From Nematostella vectensis (Eukaryota > Cnidaria > Anthozoa > Actiniaria > Edwardsiidae), in contig NC_064035.1 of the NCBI RefSeq assembly GCF_932526225.1, positions 21,381,969 to 21,445,968 on the forward strand: 64,000 nucleotides of DNA, written 5' to 3'. Below the pieces are notes generated by a model, which had not been told where the DNA came from, searched no databases, and was given only the letters and a program-made list of their open reading frames with translations. The position numbers were made by a program, and so were the translations under genes. Of the stretch, positions 1-10,785 are shown piece after piece. The stretch's first letter is position 1, and each line of letters starts with the position of its first letter.

Positions 1-239
1 GGTAATTGAACACCCGGCACGAAAGTTATGGGGGGTGTTTTGTCACCATCCAAACCGAGGATCTCAAGATCAAAACTCGAGCCTGTTATAAACCGCAGTG
101 CCCATAAACGGCTCTTAAATTACCCTATTTCCTTTAGAAAGTCGAAACAAATAACCGGCAGAAAGTTCGATTCCTAACAGCGTACAAACATTTTAATGCC
201 GCTAGACAAAGGAGTATGGAAAGGCGTAAAATGTCGGAT

Positions 240-1010
240 TTAACTAGTGGCTCCCATATCTATTGTGCGATATAAGTAGGCACAAGCCTTCCATCCAAAT
301 GGAATAAAATGGTAGACATAAAAAATATCCCTGCCATTTAAAGCCAAAGTACGCTCTGCTGTTGAGGGATAGAAGCACATGACCATAACCGCTTTTATCG
401 TCCATTGTTGCTTGAAATGAGTCTTTACATACGTAGCGAGGCAAGTTAGAGATATAATCCAAGGAGAGGGGAAGGGCCTTTACCCACAAGTCAAGAAATT
501 CCTCATAATGACAAAGCCTATGTTTTGAGGGCTCAATATTCAAAGGCATGACAAGATGAGGGGGCTTAAAAGAACCAAGTTTTCGCCAAACTAAAATCGA
601 ACCATTACGCAGACGCTGATCGATAGCAGATGAGATACATTCTTCAAAATCCAGGTACGACTTGCTATTTGAAAACAGAGCTTGCGGGGGGTGTCTATAT
701 AGGTACAAAAAACTCTTCGAGATTTACTTCATCTCTGATGTACCCTAAAATCTCTGTAGCTTTTCCGTGCCCTGAAAGAATCTTCTACCACTGTGAAACA
801 TGGCGATGAATTTCACCCGCACGAAAAGTATCCGGGTCCCTGAAGCGTAAATCCTTGATAGACGCCTTAAATTCTAATTGCGCAACCTTCTTAGGGGAGG
901 GTACCGGAGATACTGGATAAGGGGTGCGACCTTTCCAATCAACCCAGCGCCCGGCCACGCCATTGATAGGAAGTTTAGAACTAGGGCTTAAGGTCTTCTT
1001 AAACTTATAC
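240..1010 (-). pseudogene. DIRS-like retroelement reverse transcriptase, fragment
   Basis: Decayed reverse transcriptase of a DIRS-type (tyrosine recombinase) retroelement, read on the minus strand. A 154-residue open stretch (708 down to 244) carries the block CHYEEFLDLWVKALPLSLDY and then DDKSGYGHVLL followed by SRAYFGFKWQGYF, the palm-domain start typical of this RT type in cnidarian genomes. Upstream, at about 720-970, another frame reads KKVAQLEF...RDPDTFRAGEIHRHVSQW, interrupted by a TAG (785-787), and then GYIRDEV, which fits the linker before this RT. After GYF the frame breaks at a six-T run (minus strand; 320-325), and the next frame carries the expected PFGWKA block and ends at TAA by 240. 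The YxDD region, RNase H and recombinase are absent. At least two frameshifts and one stop make it a dead fragment. Family assignment rests on motif recall. Confidence 0.75.
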
Positions 1011-1752
1011 TGAGTGGTGGCAATTACGAAATAAAAAGGAAGAAATTACGATTCCGCACGAGAAATGGAAAAAGGCCACACAACCCTAAGTCCAAGCAGA
1101 CCAGGGATACCCCGTCATATGACAGAGCAATTAAGGGCATTAGACAGCCCCTCCGAGGAGGAAAGAACAAAGAGAGCAAAGACCCCAAAACTACCAATAA
1201 TAAACTAAAAATAATAAACATGTACATCAAAGCCAGAGCAACCCGAGTCGCCCAGGCATAGAAACAGAAAGGATAGCCCCCTAGCCCCCCAGCCCCTAGT
1301 TAACACTAGGGGCTGACAAACTTATATCTTAGCCACATATTGCTGTACAATTCAAACAAAACAACCGACGTTTAAAAATTACATTTTAGGCTCCGGACAA
1401 GACGCAACCCTATGGCCTACAATTATAACATCTAATAGAGGAAAAACCTCTATAGGGACGGCCCCTTGGGGACGCATTCCACCCCGGTGATAAGGGGAGG
1501 GCGGGTGACAGTTTGTTGTGAAACTCTCTTGGTCTCGTCCTCTCCCAAAAGCTGGTCAACAATGACTGGCAAACGTTTACAATAAACTAAGGGACGACAC
1601 TGCTTAAATATTGCGTCGACACGCTTGATATCCTTGTGACCAGAAGATCTGGCCGTGTCCACCAAATGCTCTAACGCTGCAATAATAGCCGCGCCGTCTA
1701 TCAGCGCACTCGGACGGTCTACCAGTTCGTGCACTGTAAAGCCCTTTCAACA
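1011..1752. other. Flank of DIRS fragment; no recognised gene
   Basis: Two short open stretches lie here on the minus strand: 1024-1230 (hydrophobic, 68 residues) and 1450-1734 (94 residues, ending in a proline-rich tail). Neither contains a motif I recognise. The second runs toward the 144-bp duplication and may be a further piece of a decayed element. C- and G-rich spacer around 1275-1320. Confidence 0.3.
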
Positions 1753-2040
1753 GAGTCATGCAAAACTTGCTTTTGAAGCTCCACTGGCTTCGCAACTACA
1801 GATACTAAATCAATCTAAAATATTACATATAGAAGGATCAACGACAAACTTCCTTCTAAAAACATGCAATAGTCCTTGCCTAATGCCGCGTTCAATGAGT
1901 CATGCAAAACTTGCTTTTGAAGCTCCACTGGCTTCGCAACTACAGATACTAAATCAATCTAAAATATTACATATAGAAGGATCAACGACAAACTTCCTTC
2001 TAAAAACATGCAATAGTCCTTGCCTAATGCCGCGTTCAAT
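1753..2040. repeat. Perfect 144-bp tandem duplication
   Basis: Two copies, 1753-1896 and 1897-2040, both beginning GAGTCATGCAAAACTTGC and ending GCCGCGTTCAAT, with no difference that I can see. Because 144 is a multiple of three, a plus-strand frame (1655-2059, 134 residues) stays open through both copies and repeats a 48-residue block. Perfect identity implies a very recent duplication or an assembly artefact. I see no protein motif, so coding is unproven. Confidence 0.9.
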
Positions 2041-2840
2041 GCAAACCCTCGGAAACTAAACCAATATTTAAGTGTGGTGTTGGGAGGAAAACGCGGAGTT
2101 GTAGTTTGGAAGCATCGTGGTCTTTTCCAACCTAGACAAGCTGTTCTGGATCGCAGAGGCGTTTAACCCAATCGTGCTGGACAATACGCACTTTATTTAA
2201 TCTATCGAGGCGCCATTTTACATGCCCTAAAGCAGTTGAGCAGGAAATAAATGATCTACTTAGACTTGTACTGACTTTGTTTTGCGACTATAGGATGTTG
2301 CTCGTTTATATTTGTTAAATGTTTGCTGTGGCTGTTGTCTATGCGTGTATTCTCAAATTGGCAGCCAATTTTACCCTGTGTGGCTGTTGAGTTATCATGA
2401 GCCATTGGGTTTCACCAAGTGCTATCCATTTTTATGATTGCCGGCAAGAGTGTTCTCGGCCACAACCTTGCTTTACAGTCAAAATGTTTAATGCCAAGCG
2501 TGCAATTAGGAGATTCTAGCTGGTTTGTGCTTTAAATATTATTTCAAATACAACTGAATTACCAACTGAATTTTTCTGGATAACAGGATTCTGGGGGAAC
2601 CCCTGTTTTAATTTTTGAGCAGCATGGTAAACTGAAGGACATTTGGTCAATCGAGGATGGTCGGCAGCCTTTATGTTATTTGTAGCTATATATACAGCAA
2701 AGTATCCAGCCCTTATGAAATTATGTGATACCATACATAATTTGGCTACCAGAGGGGCAGATTGGAAGTTTTATGATGTGAACTTCCGTTATTTGAGACA
2801 TGCTAACCCAGCCTAGCATGCCTGGGATAGCACACACTAG
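2041..2840. other. No recognised gene
   Basis: Ordinary mixed sequence between the duplication and the second DIRS-like element. Only short open frames without motifs are visible on either strand (for example 2516-2734 minus). The right part may be the leader of the DIRS-like element that starts to be recognisable at about 2841. Confidence 0.4.
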
Positions 2841-3307
2841 GAGCTTTGGCTCCGTTACCACCCCCCGCCCCAACTGCAGAAACCACGCCCTGTTAATAAC
2901 AAGGCACAATCCTATAGGACCCCACCAGGGTACTGTTTTACTTTCCATAGGGGTAATCCTTGTAAGGGTCAGTGTGGCTTTAACCACCAATGTCCATCCT
3001 GCAAAAAGTGGATCATCCCCGAATTAAATGCTCCTTTCGAACCCAAAAGGACGGAAAAGAAAATTATCCTAATAGGGCCAAAGGGCCACAGGTGTCTGCG
3101 ACTTCCAACACCAATAAGTGTAGATAGGATACAGTATTTATTATTAGGCTATGATGCTCTAAGGTCAACTTGCTTATTACTGGCTTTTCATTTGGTTTCC
3201 GTGTTCACTTTAAGGGGTCTAGACAGACCTTCAAAGCCCAAAATTTGTTATCAGCTCGAGAAATCCCCAGGCTGTTTCGATAAAGGCGAACAAGGAGGTG
3301 GCGGCTA
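2841..3307 (+). pseudogene. DIRS-like element: Gag-type Cys/His finger and pre-RT region
   Basis: An open plus-strand frame without an ATG follows a TAG at 2838-2840 and runs to TAA at 3305-3307. From 2931 it encodes YCFTFHRGNPCKGQCGFNHQ followed by CPSCKK, a Cys/His cluster like the zinc-binding motif at the end of DIRS-element Gag proteins. Further on, at about 3145, it reads LLLGYDALRSTCLL, the usual lead into the reverse transcriptase, after which the true RT sequence moves to another frame. This places the 5' part of a DIRS-like element directly upstream of the RT and recombinase remnants at 3190-4840, all on the same strand. Confidence 0.6.
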
Positions 3308-4010
3308 ATAGGATAGCAGGCCCCTTTTCATCTTTTCCACTCCCTGATTTCAGAGTCTCTACCTTAGGCCTCGTACCTAAGAAGGTGGCAAGGGAATACC
3401 GTCTGATACACCATCTGTCTTTTCCAAAGGGCTCTTCTGTCAATGACCAGATACCAACAGAGCATACTAATGTCCATTATGCGCGGATTGACGATGCCAT
3501 GGCCTTAATACAGGGCACAGGAGTTGGGTGCTACTTAGCTAAAACTGACATTAAAAATGCTTTTCAGATAATCCCTATTGATCCTGATGATCACAGTTTG
3601 TTAGGCATGAAGTGGATGGGGCAATATTATTTCGATCGGGCAATGCCTATGGGGTGTGTAGTTCGTGTAGAACTTTTGAAGAATTCAGCTCTGCTATTCA
3701 GTGGATTGCCCAATACAAGTGCGGGATAAACAATATACTGCATATCTTGGATGACTTTCTGATTATTGAACCTTCGCTCCTTGCATGTCAGTCAAGCTTG
3801 GAATCTTTCCTGGGTACATGTGATTTTCTAGGCGTACCCATGGCTCCCGAGAAGACTGCAGGTCCAGCTCAGATCCTTTCATTTGCTGGAATCAAGCTTG
3901 ATACCGTACGCTCCATTGCTCGTCTCCCTGAAGACAAGCTGAACAAATGTAGAGCACTTATTGACTCTTTCTTGGGTCGCAAACGGGCCACCAAGCAGGA
4001 ATTATAGTCT
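3190..4010 (+). pseudogene. DIRS-like reverse transcriptase, frameshifted
   Basis: Reverse transcriptase remnant in at least three frames. The first piece (about 3180-3290) reads TGFSFGFRVHFKGSRQTF. The second (3298-3660) carries FRVSTLGLVPKKVAREYRLI, IHHLSFPKG and YLAKTDIKNAFQIIPI (palm motif A, with its Asp present). The third (from about 3650 to 4007) has CRTFEEFSSAIQW and the catalytic pair in ILHILDDFLII near 3750, then SFAGIKLDT. The catalytic aspartates are kept, so inactivation comes from the frameshifts near 3280 and 3660 and the stop at 4005-4007. The RNase H domain that normally follows the RT is missing: less than 100 bp separates the RT end from the recombinase. Assignment to a DIRS-type element is supported by the adjoining recombinase. 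Confidence 0.85.
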
Positions 4011-4084
4011 ATTAAACATCTCTTTGGCGTGGGGCCAATTGAGTTTCCCATCCAACCAACTAGCCTTGCCTTGTTTATATCTTT

Positions 4085-4840
4085 TTAAGCAAGGTTATCA
4101 GCCTCAACTGTATCGAAATATAATTCCGCTTTAGGATATTACCACAGACAAGCCGGTTTTGCGGACTCTACAAAATGCAATTTTATCATTCAAATGCTAA
4201 GGGGATATACTAAAATCGGTCAATCTTTGGACTCACGCCTACCTATTACAATACCTATCCTAAAGCTTATATTCAGCTCATGAGCCTCGGTTTCCAGCAG
4301 TCATTATGAGGCATGCTTATTCAGAGCTATGTGCTTGCTACCATATTTTGCATTTATGAGGGTTGGGGAGTTCCAATGTCATCAAAAGTCGCCCCGAATC
4401 AAATCATACAATTGTCTGATATATCTCAGCTGGTTAGTCAGGACCAATTTGTTGCTTTGAAAGTGCTGTTTCGCAGCTTCAAGCATCATTACAATACCCG
4501 AGCCTGCCCTATTCTGGTTATGAAACAGGCTAACCCTAACATATGCCCGGTCCGCGGGCTAATGGATTAATTGGTCGTTAGGGGTTCAGCCCCTGGCCCC
4601 CTCTTTATGTCTTTTCAAGGCCGTACCATATCTAGGGCTTATTTTTCGCCACAGCTCGAGGCCACTTTGAAACTGAACCATTTAGACCCCTCAAAGTTCA
4701 AAGGCAATTTTCGCATAGGAGCAGCCTCTTATGCAGCAGACAGAGGTATGTCTGATGCGCAGATTCTTCTCATGGGACGCTCGAAATCTGAAGCGTTTAA
4801 GAAGTATATTAAAGTACCATGTTTGACTAGCTGCATATAG
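4085..4840 (+). pseudogene. DIRS-like tyrosine recombinase, degraded
   Basis: Phage-integrase-type recombinase of the same element. It starts with SASTVSKYNSALGYYHRQAG (core-binding region, about 4093), then LDSRLPITIPILKL, a TGA near 4280, and LLPYFAFMRVGEF, which holds the first catalytic Arg. A frameshift near 4380 leads into VLFRSFKHH and CPVRG, a TAA (4568-4570) interrupts, and the C-terminal part reads RGSAPGPLF ... FRIGAASYAADRGMSDAQIL and GRSKSEAFKKYIK, holding the second Arg, the box-II GR and the nucleophile Tyr. The usual His three residues before the second Arg appears to be Gly here (KGNFRIG). Two stops, one frameshift and a lost catalytic His make it inactive. The retroelement is therefore Gag-like, RT and YR without RNase H. 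Confidence 0.85.
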
Positions 4841-5727
4841 CCGCTCCCCTAGGAGTGTATGGGGATCACTTGCATGTGCAGGACTCCCCTTTGTTCGAAG
4901 AAGTTCTTTGCCTATTGAGTCCTTTTTACAACACATTGCAACAACAACAACAACAATTTGCAGAAGCAATAATGTCATGTTTATGGGGACATTCGTTTAG
5001 TTGTATATACTTGGAGGTGTATATACTTGCAGGTGCGGTATTACCAAGGGAACAATTAGTGGTGGTGATTCTAGCTTTAAAACTTTGGTCACGGTTTACA
5101 TCATTTTGGTCGGTTTTCCATCTTAATTTGCCCTTCCATATGAGCAATGGATTCTTCTTTGGCGGGATGGGGCGGCCTGCTTTTCAAGCAGGCTTTAGGA
5201 GGCTTTGCCCACCTTCGCTTGGCAATATGTTAAAGGTACTTGTAAAAGTGTATCGTTTATATCAATGAAACCATCTATCGCGCCCCTGCGGCACGTAGAC
5301 ATTTTAAATCCCAGTTTGTGTTCTATTGCCCTTGTGAACAAGCTCGCCAAATCGTTTATATTGCTCATGTGTCAAGCAAGAAGGAGAGAGGAAGGCATAA
5401 ATACACCATTTGCACTAAATTGGTTTTCATGACTTCTCTTGACTTGAACAAATGTGCTTATAGATTTATTGTACTAAGTTTCTGATGTTCGTTATCATTT
5501 AGAGAATTATATTTTAAGGATATTTTAATTATATATTTTAAGAATTATGAATAGCACTCACTAGAGCGTCCACCAAGACTGGATGTATATTTGTGCATTT
5601 TAATATTCTTGGTGATGGATTATCACCAGTAAGCTATAGGTGAAACTTCTATATGGCACCTGAAATGTATAACTATGTCATTCTATCTTTGGAATGCCGT
5701 GTTCAAGCCAACTGCTATACTACTGCC
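4841..5727. other. 3' flank of DIRS-like element; no recognised gene
   Basis: Contains a short (CAA)n run at 4936-4955 and AT-rich sequence. Open frames at 4855-5268 and 5205-5432 (plus) show no motif. It may include the untranslated end of the DIRS-like element, but I could not find the inverted or split direct repeats that would mark its boundary. Confidence 0.35.
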
Positions 5728-5858
5728 ATATGATTGAATTCATTTTATGGAAACTATATGATGGAATTCATTTTATGTAGACTATATGTTTTTTTAATTT
5801 TATTGAAACTATATGATATAATTCATTTCTTGGAGACTATATATTTTTTTCAATGTGC
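5728..5858. repeat. Degenerate 28-bp minisatellite
   Basis: Four copies of a unit of about 28 bp starting ATATGATNGAATTCATTTTA and ending GGAAACT or GTAGACT (5728-5755, 5756-5783, 5784-5810, 5811-5838), then a partial fifth. The third copy has lost one base and is T-rich. Confidence 0.75.
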
Positions 5859-6129
5859 TGGTAGCCAGACTATCGCAACCTAAGAGGCGAAACCTACCTC
5901 CAAGTACCAGAGTCGCGTGCCGACGACCATGCAAGTGGCTAAGCTGTTCGCCTCGAAGGACGTTGGCACTATGTAATGGTTACCGCGCCATGGCATCATG
6001 TGTTGGTACAATGTGTTTTTTGTTGAGCGTCGCTTCACGTCAGAGCCACAGGCAGATGGACTTGTAGTGCTCGTACAAGTTTTTCCTAAAGGTGGATTTC
6101 TTCCATAGGTGTTGTTCTGGGATCATCGT

Positions 6130-7925
6130 CGTCCATTAGCTTTTGGAGCCCTTTTGGTAGTCACTATTGTCGAATTTGTCTTTGTCGTTCCAGAAATCTT
6201 GGTACATGTCTTCTGTCTCTATCTCGTAGGTCAGACTGTCTGTACCGGTAAATAGTAGCCTCGCCGTACTTCTCTATGATGTAGTTGTAGTGGAAGTCCT
6301 ACATCAGTACCTTGCTAAGGTCTAGGATGCACATATCCACGTAGGCCGGCCTGTTTAGGGTCAGTGTCTCTTCGATTTTCTCTACGGCCACTAGGTCCTT
6401 GTTGAATACTCACTACTCACATAGGAGGGCTTGCTGACCAGTTTGAGTAGTTTCTTCTCGTCAGTCACCAATCGAACGTCTACCCTTTTTCATAGGTTCT
6501 CCATTGTCTTTCCGAATACGCTAATGTTCATCAGCTTAAAAAAGTCTTTTCCGAATTAGTTTTTGGCGTTTTTACGTTTTTCAGTGTTAAAGTCTATGTA
6601 CTGCTTTAGCCATGAGGGCTGGTTGAACTCTAACATTCGATGGACTTAAGTTACTTTTAAGCCTAGGTCTGTGTATAGTTTGAGGTTTCTGTAGTGTAAT
6701 ACAAACTTCTCTTTGTCTTTTGAGGTTGGGATCAGTTTTGAGACTAGACCTGTTTGTATACCGTATTTTGTTGCTATCTTGCTGCAGTAGTCGGACAGCA
6801 TGTCTTTTTGCACGTTCACTCTTTAAGCGGCTAATGGGTAGTCGTTATGCAGGTCGTGTAGGTTTTGAGGGTACTTTAAATCGACTTCCAGTAACAGTCC
6901 TTTTTTACTACTCTCGTCGTACTTAGCTAGGTCTAGTTTGCTGATTTTTTTCTCAGCCATCCATTTAAATCCACCAGTGGGTAGGTATTGACTCATAGCC
7001 CATCCATACACGTTGTCTGCGTCGAGGTACATGACGTATTTTGAGGGCGCCTGCTCATCATACGATTCGATGTACTTGTTGTTAGCGTTACCATACCTGT
7101 TTACTATGTATGATATACCACCCCTCGTGCCTTTTTCGATAAATTGGAACATATCGATGTCAGTCATTAGTTCTAGCCGGATGTCTTCAGGCTGGAGCTC
7201 ATTAACTGGAAACTATCGATGAATGTGAGAATGTGATAATGTGGAATATGACAGGTATTTTCATACGGTCCGGGTTTACTCTAAGTTTAAGGTTACACTC
7301 TTGGTGTGCCGAGCCTGTATATTTACCAGTTATATGGCAATGGTCAGTGTATCCTTTGTTGCAAATGTGCATTCTTGTACCTTTTTTAGTTGGTCTTCAT
7401 CGTTTTTCGACATTTTGAGTGCTTTGTTGAAGTGCTTTCTCACAATGTTCTTACAATGTTTGACCTCTTCTAGCATCTTCTCCATGAACTTGTTAACAGC
7501 CTTTTCGCCTTTGTATATTTGTGTTGGTCTTGTGTATTTATCGTCATAGGTGCAGACTACTTTGTAGCCGTATACACAGTCGGTGTGTTTTTGTTAGGCT
7601 CCAGTGTATGATTTACCGTCATCAGGTTGGCATCCCTGTATCTTCTCAAAACCAGCGTAGATGACGAATGGTACTGGTTGTTGCTTGTGGTGGTTTGTGA
7701 ATTGTGTCCCATAAATCTTGAGGCAGTTCTCAATGTGGTTGGTTAGTACCTTTTTAGAGTTGAAACACTGGAGGCAGCTCATGCAAAAGTTTTTTGTTTG
7801 GTTGAACATGAATTTGTTGAAGTCTTTGATAAGTACGTGTAGTGTGAACTCGCCCTGCTTTATGGGAGTTGATATGTAAGCCCGCATGTCATTGTGGGTG
7901 AGGAGTTTTTTTAGACCTCGTGGAA
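6130..7925 (-). pseudogene. Protein-primed family B DNA polymerase remnant (Polinton/viral type)
   Basis: Remnant of a DNA polymerase type B2, the organellar/viral/Polinton kind. Minus-strand order: a Cys/His finger with CMSCLQCF and NHIENC (7887-7594), a stretch continuing in another frame (about 7590-7370, reading YGYKVVCTYDDKYTRPTQIY), then DMFQFIEKGTRGGISYIVNR and YVMYLDADNVYGWAMSQYLP (7167-6823; polymerase motif A, with D-x-x-NVYG in the place of D-x-x-SLYP), PKKGLLLEVDLKYP-like sequence, the conserved segment FGKDFFKLMN and VFGKTMENL near 6500-6560, and the motif C region near 6240. Motif C reads GTDSL where DTD is expected, so one catalytic Asp is lost. Stops (for example just before FGKDFF) and several frameshifts confirm decay. 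The 5' end abuts a Gag-like fragment on the other strand. Polinton origin is inferred; a linear-plasmid or adintovirus-like origin is also possible. Confidence 0.85.
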
Positions 7926-7929
7926 TGAG

Positions 7930-8395
7930 TTGATGAGTTCTCTTGTACTGGTGCCTGATGTGTGGAAAGCAAACGACGAGCAGTTCAGTGTTTACTCCAC
8001 AAGATTCGAGGCCATTTCAACAGCGAATAAATGGGATAAGAGTCAGGCAGCCTTTGTGGCCTATGTAGAACAGACCGACGAAGTCAAAAAGGATTACCTT
8101 GCATTGAAGAAGGCGTTAGAAACAGTCTTAGCGTTGCCGGAACAGCGAGCTTCACCGAGCTCTCTTCAGGACGCGGGTGCGCAAAGTAACAGAGGAATTA
8201 GACAAGTTTGCGTTCGCCCTCAAGGATTTATGCAGGAAAGCCTACCCTAAAATCTCAGAGGAGATGGTAGAGCAAATTTCAGGGGATAAATTTATCGAAG
8301 GACTTGGAGATTTAAGCGTAGCCGTTGGAAGATGAAATCCCTTAGCTCTCTCTGAAGCTCTTACAACGGCAAATTGACTCACGGCTTGTAGACTG
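7930..8395 (+). pseudogene. LTR-retrotransposon Gag-like fragment
   Basis: A plus-strand frame (7930-8250) reads VWKANDEQFSVYSTRFEAIS, then NKWDKSQAAFVAYVEQTDEV, a matrix/capsid start typical of metazoan LTR-retrotransposon Gag (substrate W near the start, then a short helical set). A frameshift near 8155 moves the continuation into another frame: VTEELDKFAFALKDLCRKAY and then EQISGDKFIEGLGDLS, matching the conserved end of the Gag capsid fold (R-x-Y, then F-x-x-GL). Stops follow GR at about 8333 and at the end. No LTR, protease or RT is attached. It is truncated on the left exactly where the polymerase remnant begins, so one inserted into or recombined with the other. Confidence 0.6.
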
Positions 8396-9187
8396 ATTGA
8401 GTCAAATCACTGCGGGCCCAAACGCGCGCGTGAGAAGTTGAATCATGGTAGTCCGCCATCTTGGCCGTGAGCACTTTTCGGGAATCTGGTACCGAATTTA
8501 CGAGTTTTGCGAGTCGGTATATTTCGAAAAGCCGAACATACTTCGTAGTTGATCGGAGGAGAGATCGGATGGCGGCAAATCAAAGGCGAACAAGGCAGCT
8601 TTTTATTAGTACCAAACATGGCGGGGTTTCGTTCAAAGACCTGAGGAGAAAAGGCATCTATACCTAGCCATTTAAACTCATTTTGATGTTTCACCATGAG
8701 ATAGCTCTTTTAAGCCTTGTTTTAATTTTGTCATAAAAGTAATTTACCGTTTTAAAATTACCATGATTCGATTCAGTATATTTCGATCTTTGTTGCTATG
8801 TTTTTAGATTTCTTGATTTGATCTTAGATTTCGCGCGAACTTATTCCCACTAAAGTCAACCAAAATGCCGTTTAAAGTTGGGAAGTACATGCAGGAAGCA
8901 AAAGAAAAAAGAAACCAGCTATTCCTCAACAATTGAAGGCATGCTGAGCTTGACAGCGAAATTGAGAGGACGACGGCAGAAAAACGAAATCAAGGAGACT
9001 TCGAAGGCTAAATGCGAAGTGAGCTTAGTTACTTAATTTTTTTGTTGAGTTAAATTTACTGAAGTATGTAGTTATGTTTTGCAAATGATACACCGGAAGT
9101 CGACGACTGGCGCGCTGTCTTATCTATCACAGTACAATAGTTTACGAAACAAAGAAAACACAAACGAAGCAGATACTCGTTTTAGAG
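8396..9187. other. Possible promoter and short first-exon region
   Basis: The block CCGCCATCTTGG (8453-8464) matches the YY1-type initiator core. At 8865 an ATG in good context (CCAAAATG) opens MPFKVGKYMQEAKEKRNQ (23 codons to a TGA at 8934-8936). Beyond the TGA the same frame continues as a charged, helix-like stretch for 25 codons. This could be a broken first exon of a host gene, but nothing downstream supports a gene model. Open frames at 8443-8697 (minus) and 8461-8667 (plus) overlap each other and have no motif. Confidence 0.25.
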
Positions 9188-10736
9188 CTACAGGGCCACT
9201 TCGGCTTTGTGCCAGGCACGTAGGGCGTTGGCATCTTCTTCTTTCATCCCTTGAAGGTCGTGATAGTCAGCATCATCGTCAGTGCTATTCTTCTTTGGTA
9301 AAGCATCTTCACCCACCGTCACGTAACACAAATGATCGGGTGGGACCACTTCCTTACACACGGTGCACTTTTACTCTCCAACACATGATCTTCTGCCTTT
9401 CGATTCATCATATCCACGCGTTTACCACACGTTTCGCACTTATGGTATCGTTGGCAATACGACCAGGAGTCCTGTGGCTCACCACCACCACCACGCTTCT
9501 TGGCTCCTCGAGGCTTGACACGTCGGTGGTTCTCGAAACACGTCTGTGTACGAGAGTACCGGTGACAGTCGTCACAATACTGCCACTCCCAACGATGGTC
9601 TTGCTCGGCGGGTGGAACGAAGAGGGAACACTCTTGCTCTCCACACCCATAGCATTGGCTGTTACACTTGTGATTTCTTCGATCGTACCCCTTTTGACAC
9701 CTCGTACAATTATAACATCGACCAAGCATCCCTGGCATGCTATTGATATAACCGAAATGTTGCTTGGCGTAGTACAGTTAGAGTCTGTACTCAGGAGCAG
9801 GTAAGTTTCCGGAATAGATCACCGTGTTCGCGTGTTCCCTCGAATCCGCGTTCACCCAAATAGCGCTGAAATTGTTGGTGCAATGCTCGAGCGCGCTTTG
9901 TCTGCAAGGGAAGTCTATCGCCCCCATCTTTTGGGCTGTACAACTTAACATAGTCAGGATCCTCAGTAAGATGAGCCATTCCGATCACGATAGCTCGAGC
10001 CGCCTACAGTTCGTCGTGATTCCTAACGCAAGTGATGCTCCTTTTTTCCTTAAGTCAAGTCTCTAAATCCCCCGTATCCAGGGTAGAGGAATTCTTCTTA
10101 GAATCTCCCCGTTTCCCAGCTCCATAAGGCATGTGCGTAAGTACGACATGTAAATGGAAATTGCCTTGCAACACAAACTGCTCGTTCGAGGGCACCACGG
10201 TCTCAACGATTCCCATAATGCGCTAAGGGGTAAGTTGACGCCGACGCATAAACGGCAAAGCAATGGGATTCTTGAGAGCAGGGGCGTCGAGAGTAAGGCG
10301 AGCGTAGTCGTGCTTTTGCACACCACGTAGCGTATCGTCGAGGACACGATCTAACACTCGCTCTACATCCTCCAAAGCTTCCTTGATAGTACCACGAGTA
10401 GGTAGATCCACCGACAGTTCGTAATCGGTACAGTCAGTACGCATTTCGGTAGAATGTCGAGTAGTCACGACGTAGATCATACGTGACATCCTCCTTCTCC
10501 TCCTCTTCCTCGTCATCACTATCAAGGGAGGATCTTCAAACGAAATCTCACTCACCCTCCCCCTCTGGGGTGCAATAATAGTCAGACAATTAATCAAAGG
10601 AGATAAATTGAAGTAAGTCCGACTCAGCGAGATCATCGTGAAAAAAATCAGGAGGAAGTTGTTCACTCTCTTCTTCTTTTGGGTCAGGTAACACTTCTAA
10701 CAATCTGGCGAGTCACTCATCATCATCATAAGCCAT
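9188..10736 (-). pseudogene. Second family B DNA polymerase, N-terminal half (Polinton-like)
   Basis: N-terminal half of a Polinton-like protein-primed DNA polymerase, distinct from the remnant at 6130-7925. The likely start is ATG 10736-10734 (MAYDDDE, acidic leader with stops near 10712, 10605 and 10550). Next come an acidic run and a basic patch, DYARLTLDAPALKNPIALPF (about 10310-10240), and EQFVLQGNFHLHVVLTHMP in another frame (about 10200-10130). Then HLTEDPDYVKLYSPKDGG and KRARALHQQFQRYLG (9970-9870), and a Cys-rich stretch (9738-9319) with CYNCTRCQKGYDRRNH, CYGCG, YCDDCHR, CFENHRR and CETCGKRVD. It ends in another frame with DHLCYVTVGED near 9300 and a terminal stop at 9188-9190. The exonuclease and polymerase domains are absent, so it is truncated as well as frameshifted. 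Promoter elements upstream (TATA at 10786-10794) still fit this start. Confidence 0.75.
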
Positions 10737-10785
10737 GGCGAAGACCACCAAGAACAACTGAAAATGAGAGTGAAAATGCAATTTC

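Noticed and set aside
1450-1734. 94-residue minus-strand frame as an element gene
   Set aside because: No recognisable domain, and the right end overlaps the frame that enters the tandem duplication; evidence too weak.
4936-4955. (CAA)n run as a second LINE tail
   Set aside because: No LINE coding sequence lies on either side; a simple repeat is enough.
9079-9804. 241-residue plus-strand frame
   Set aside because: It is opposite the Cys-rich polymerase remnant; the Cys/His spacing on the minus strand is the real signal.
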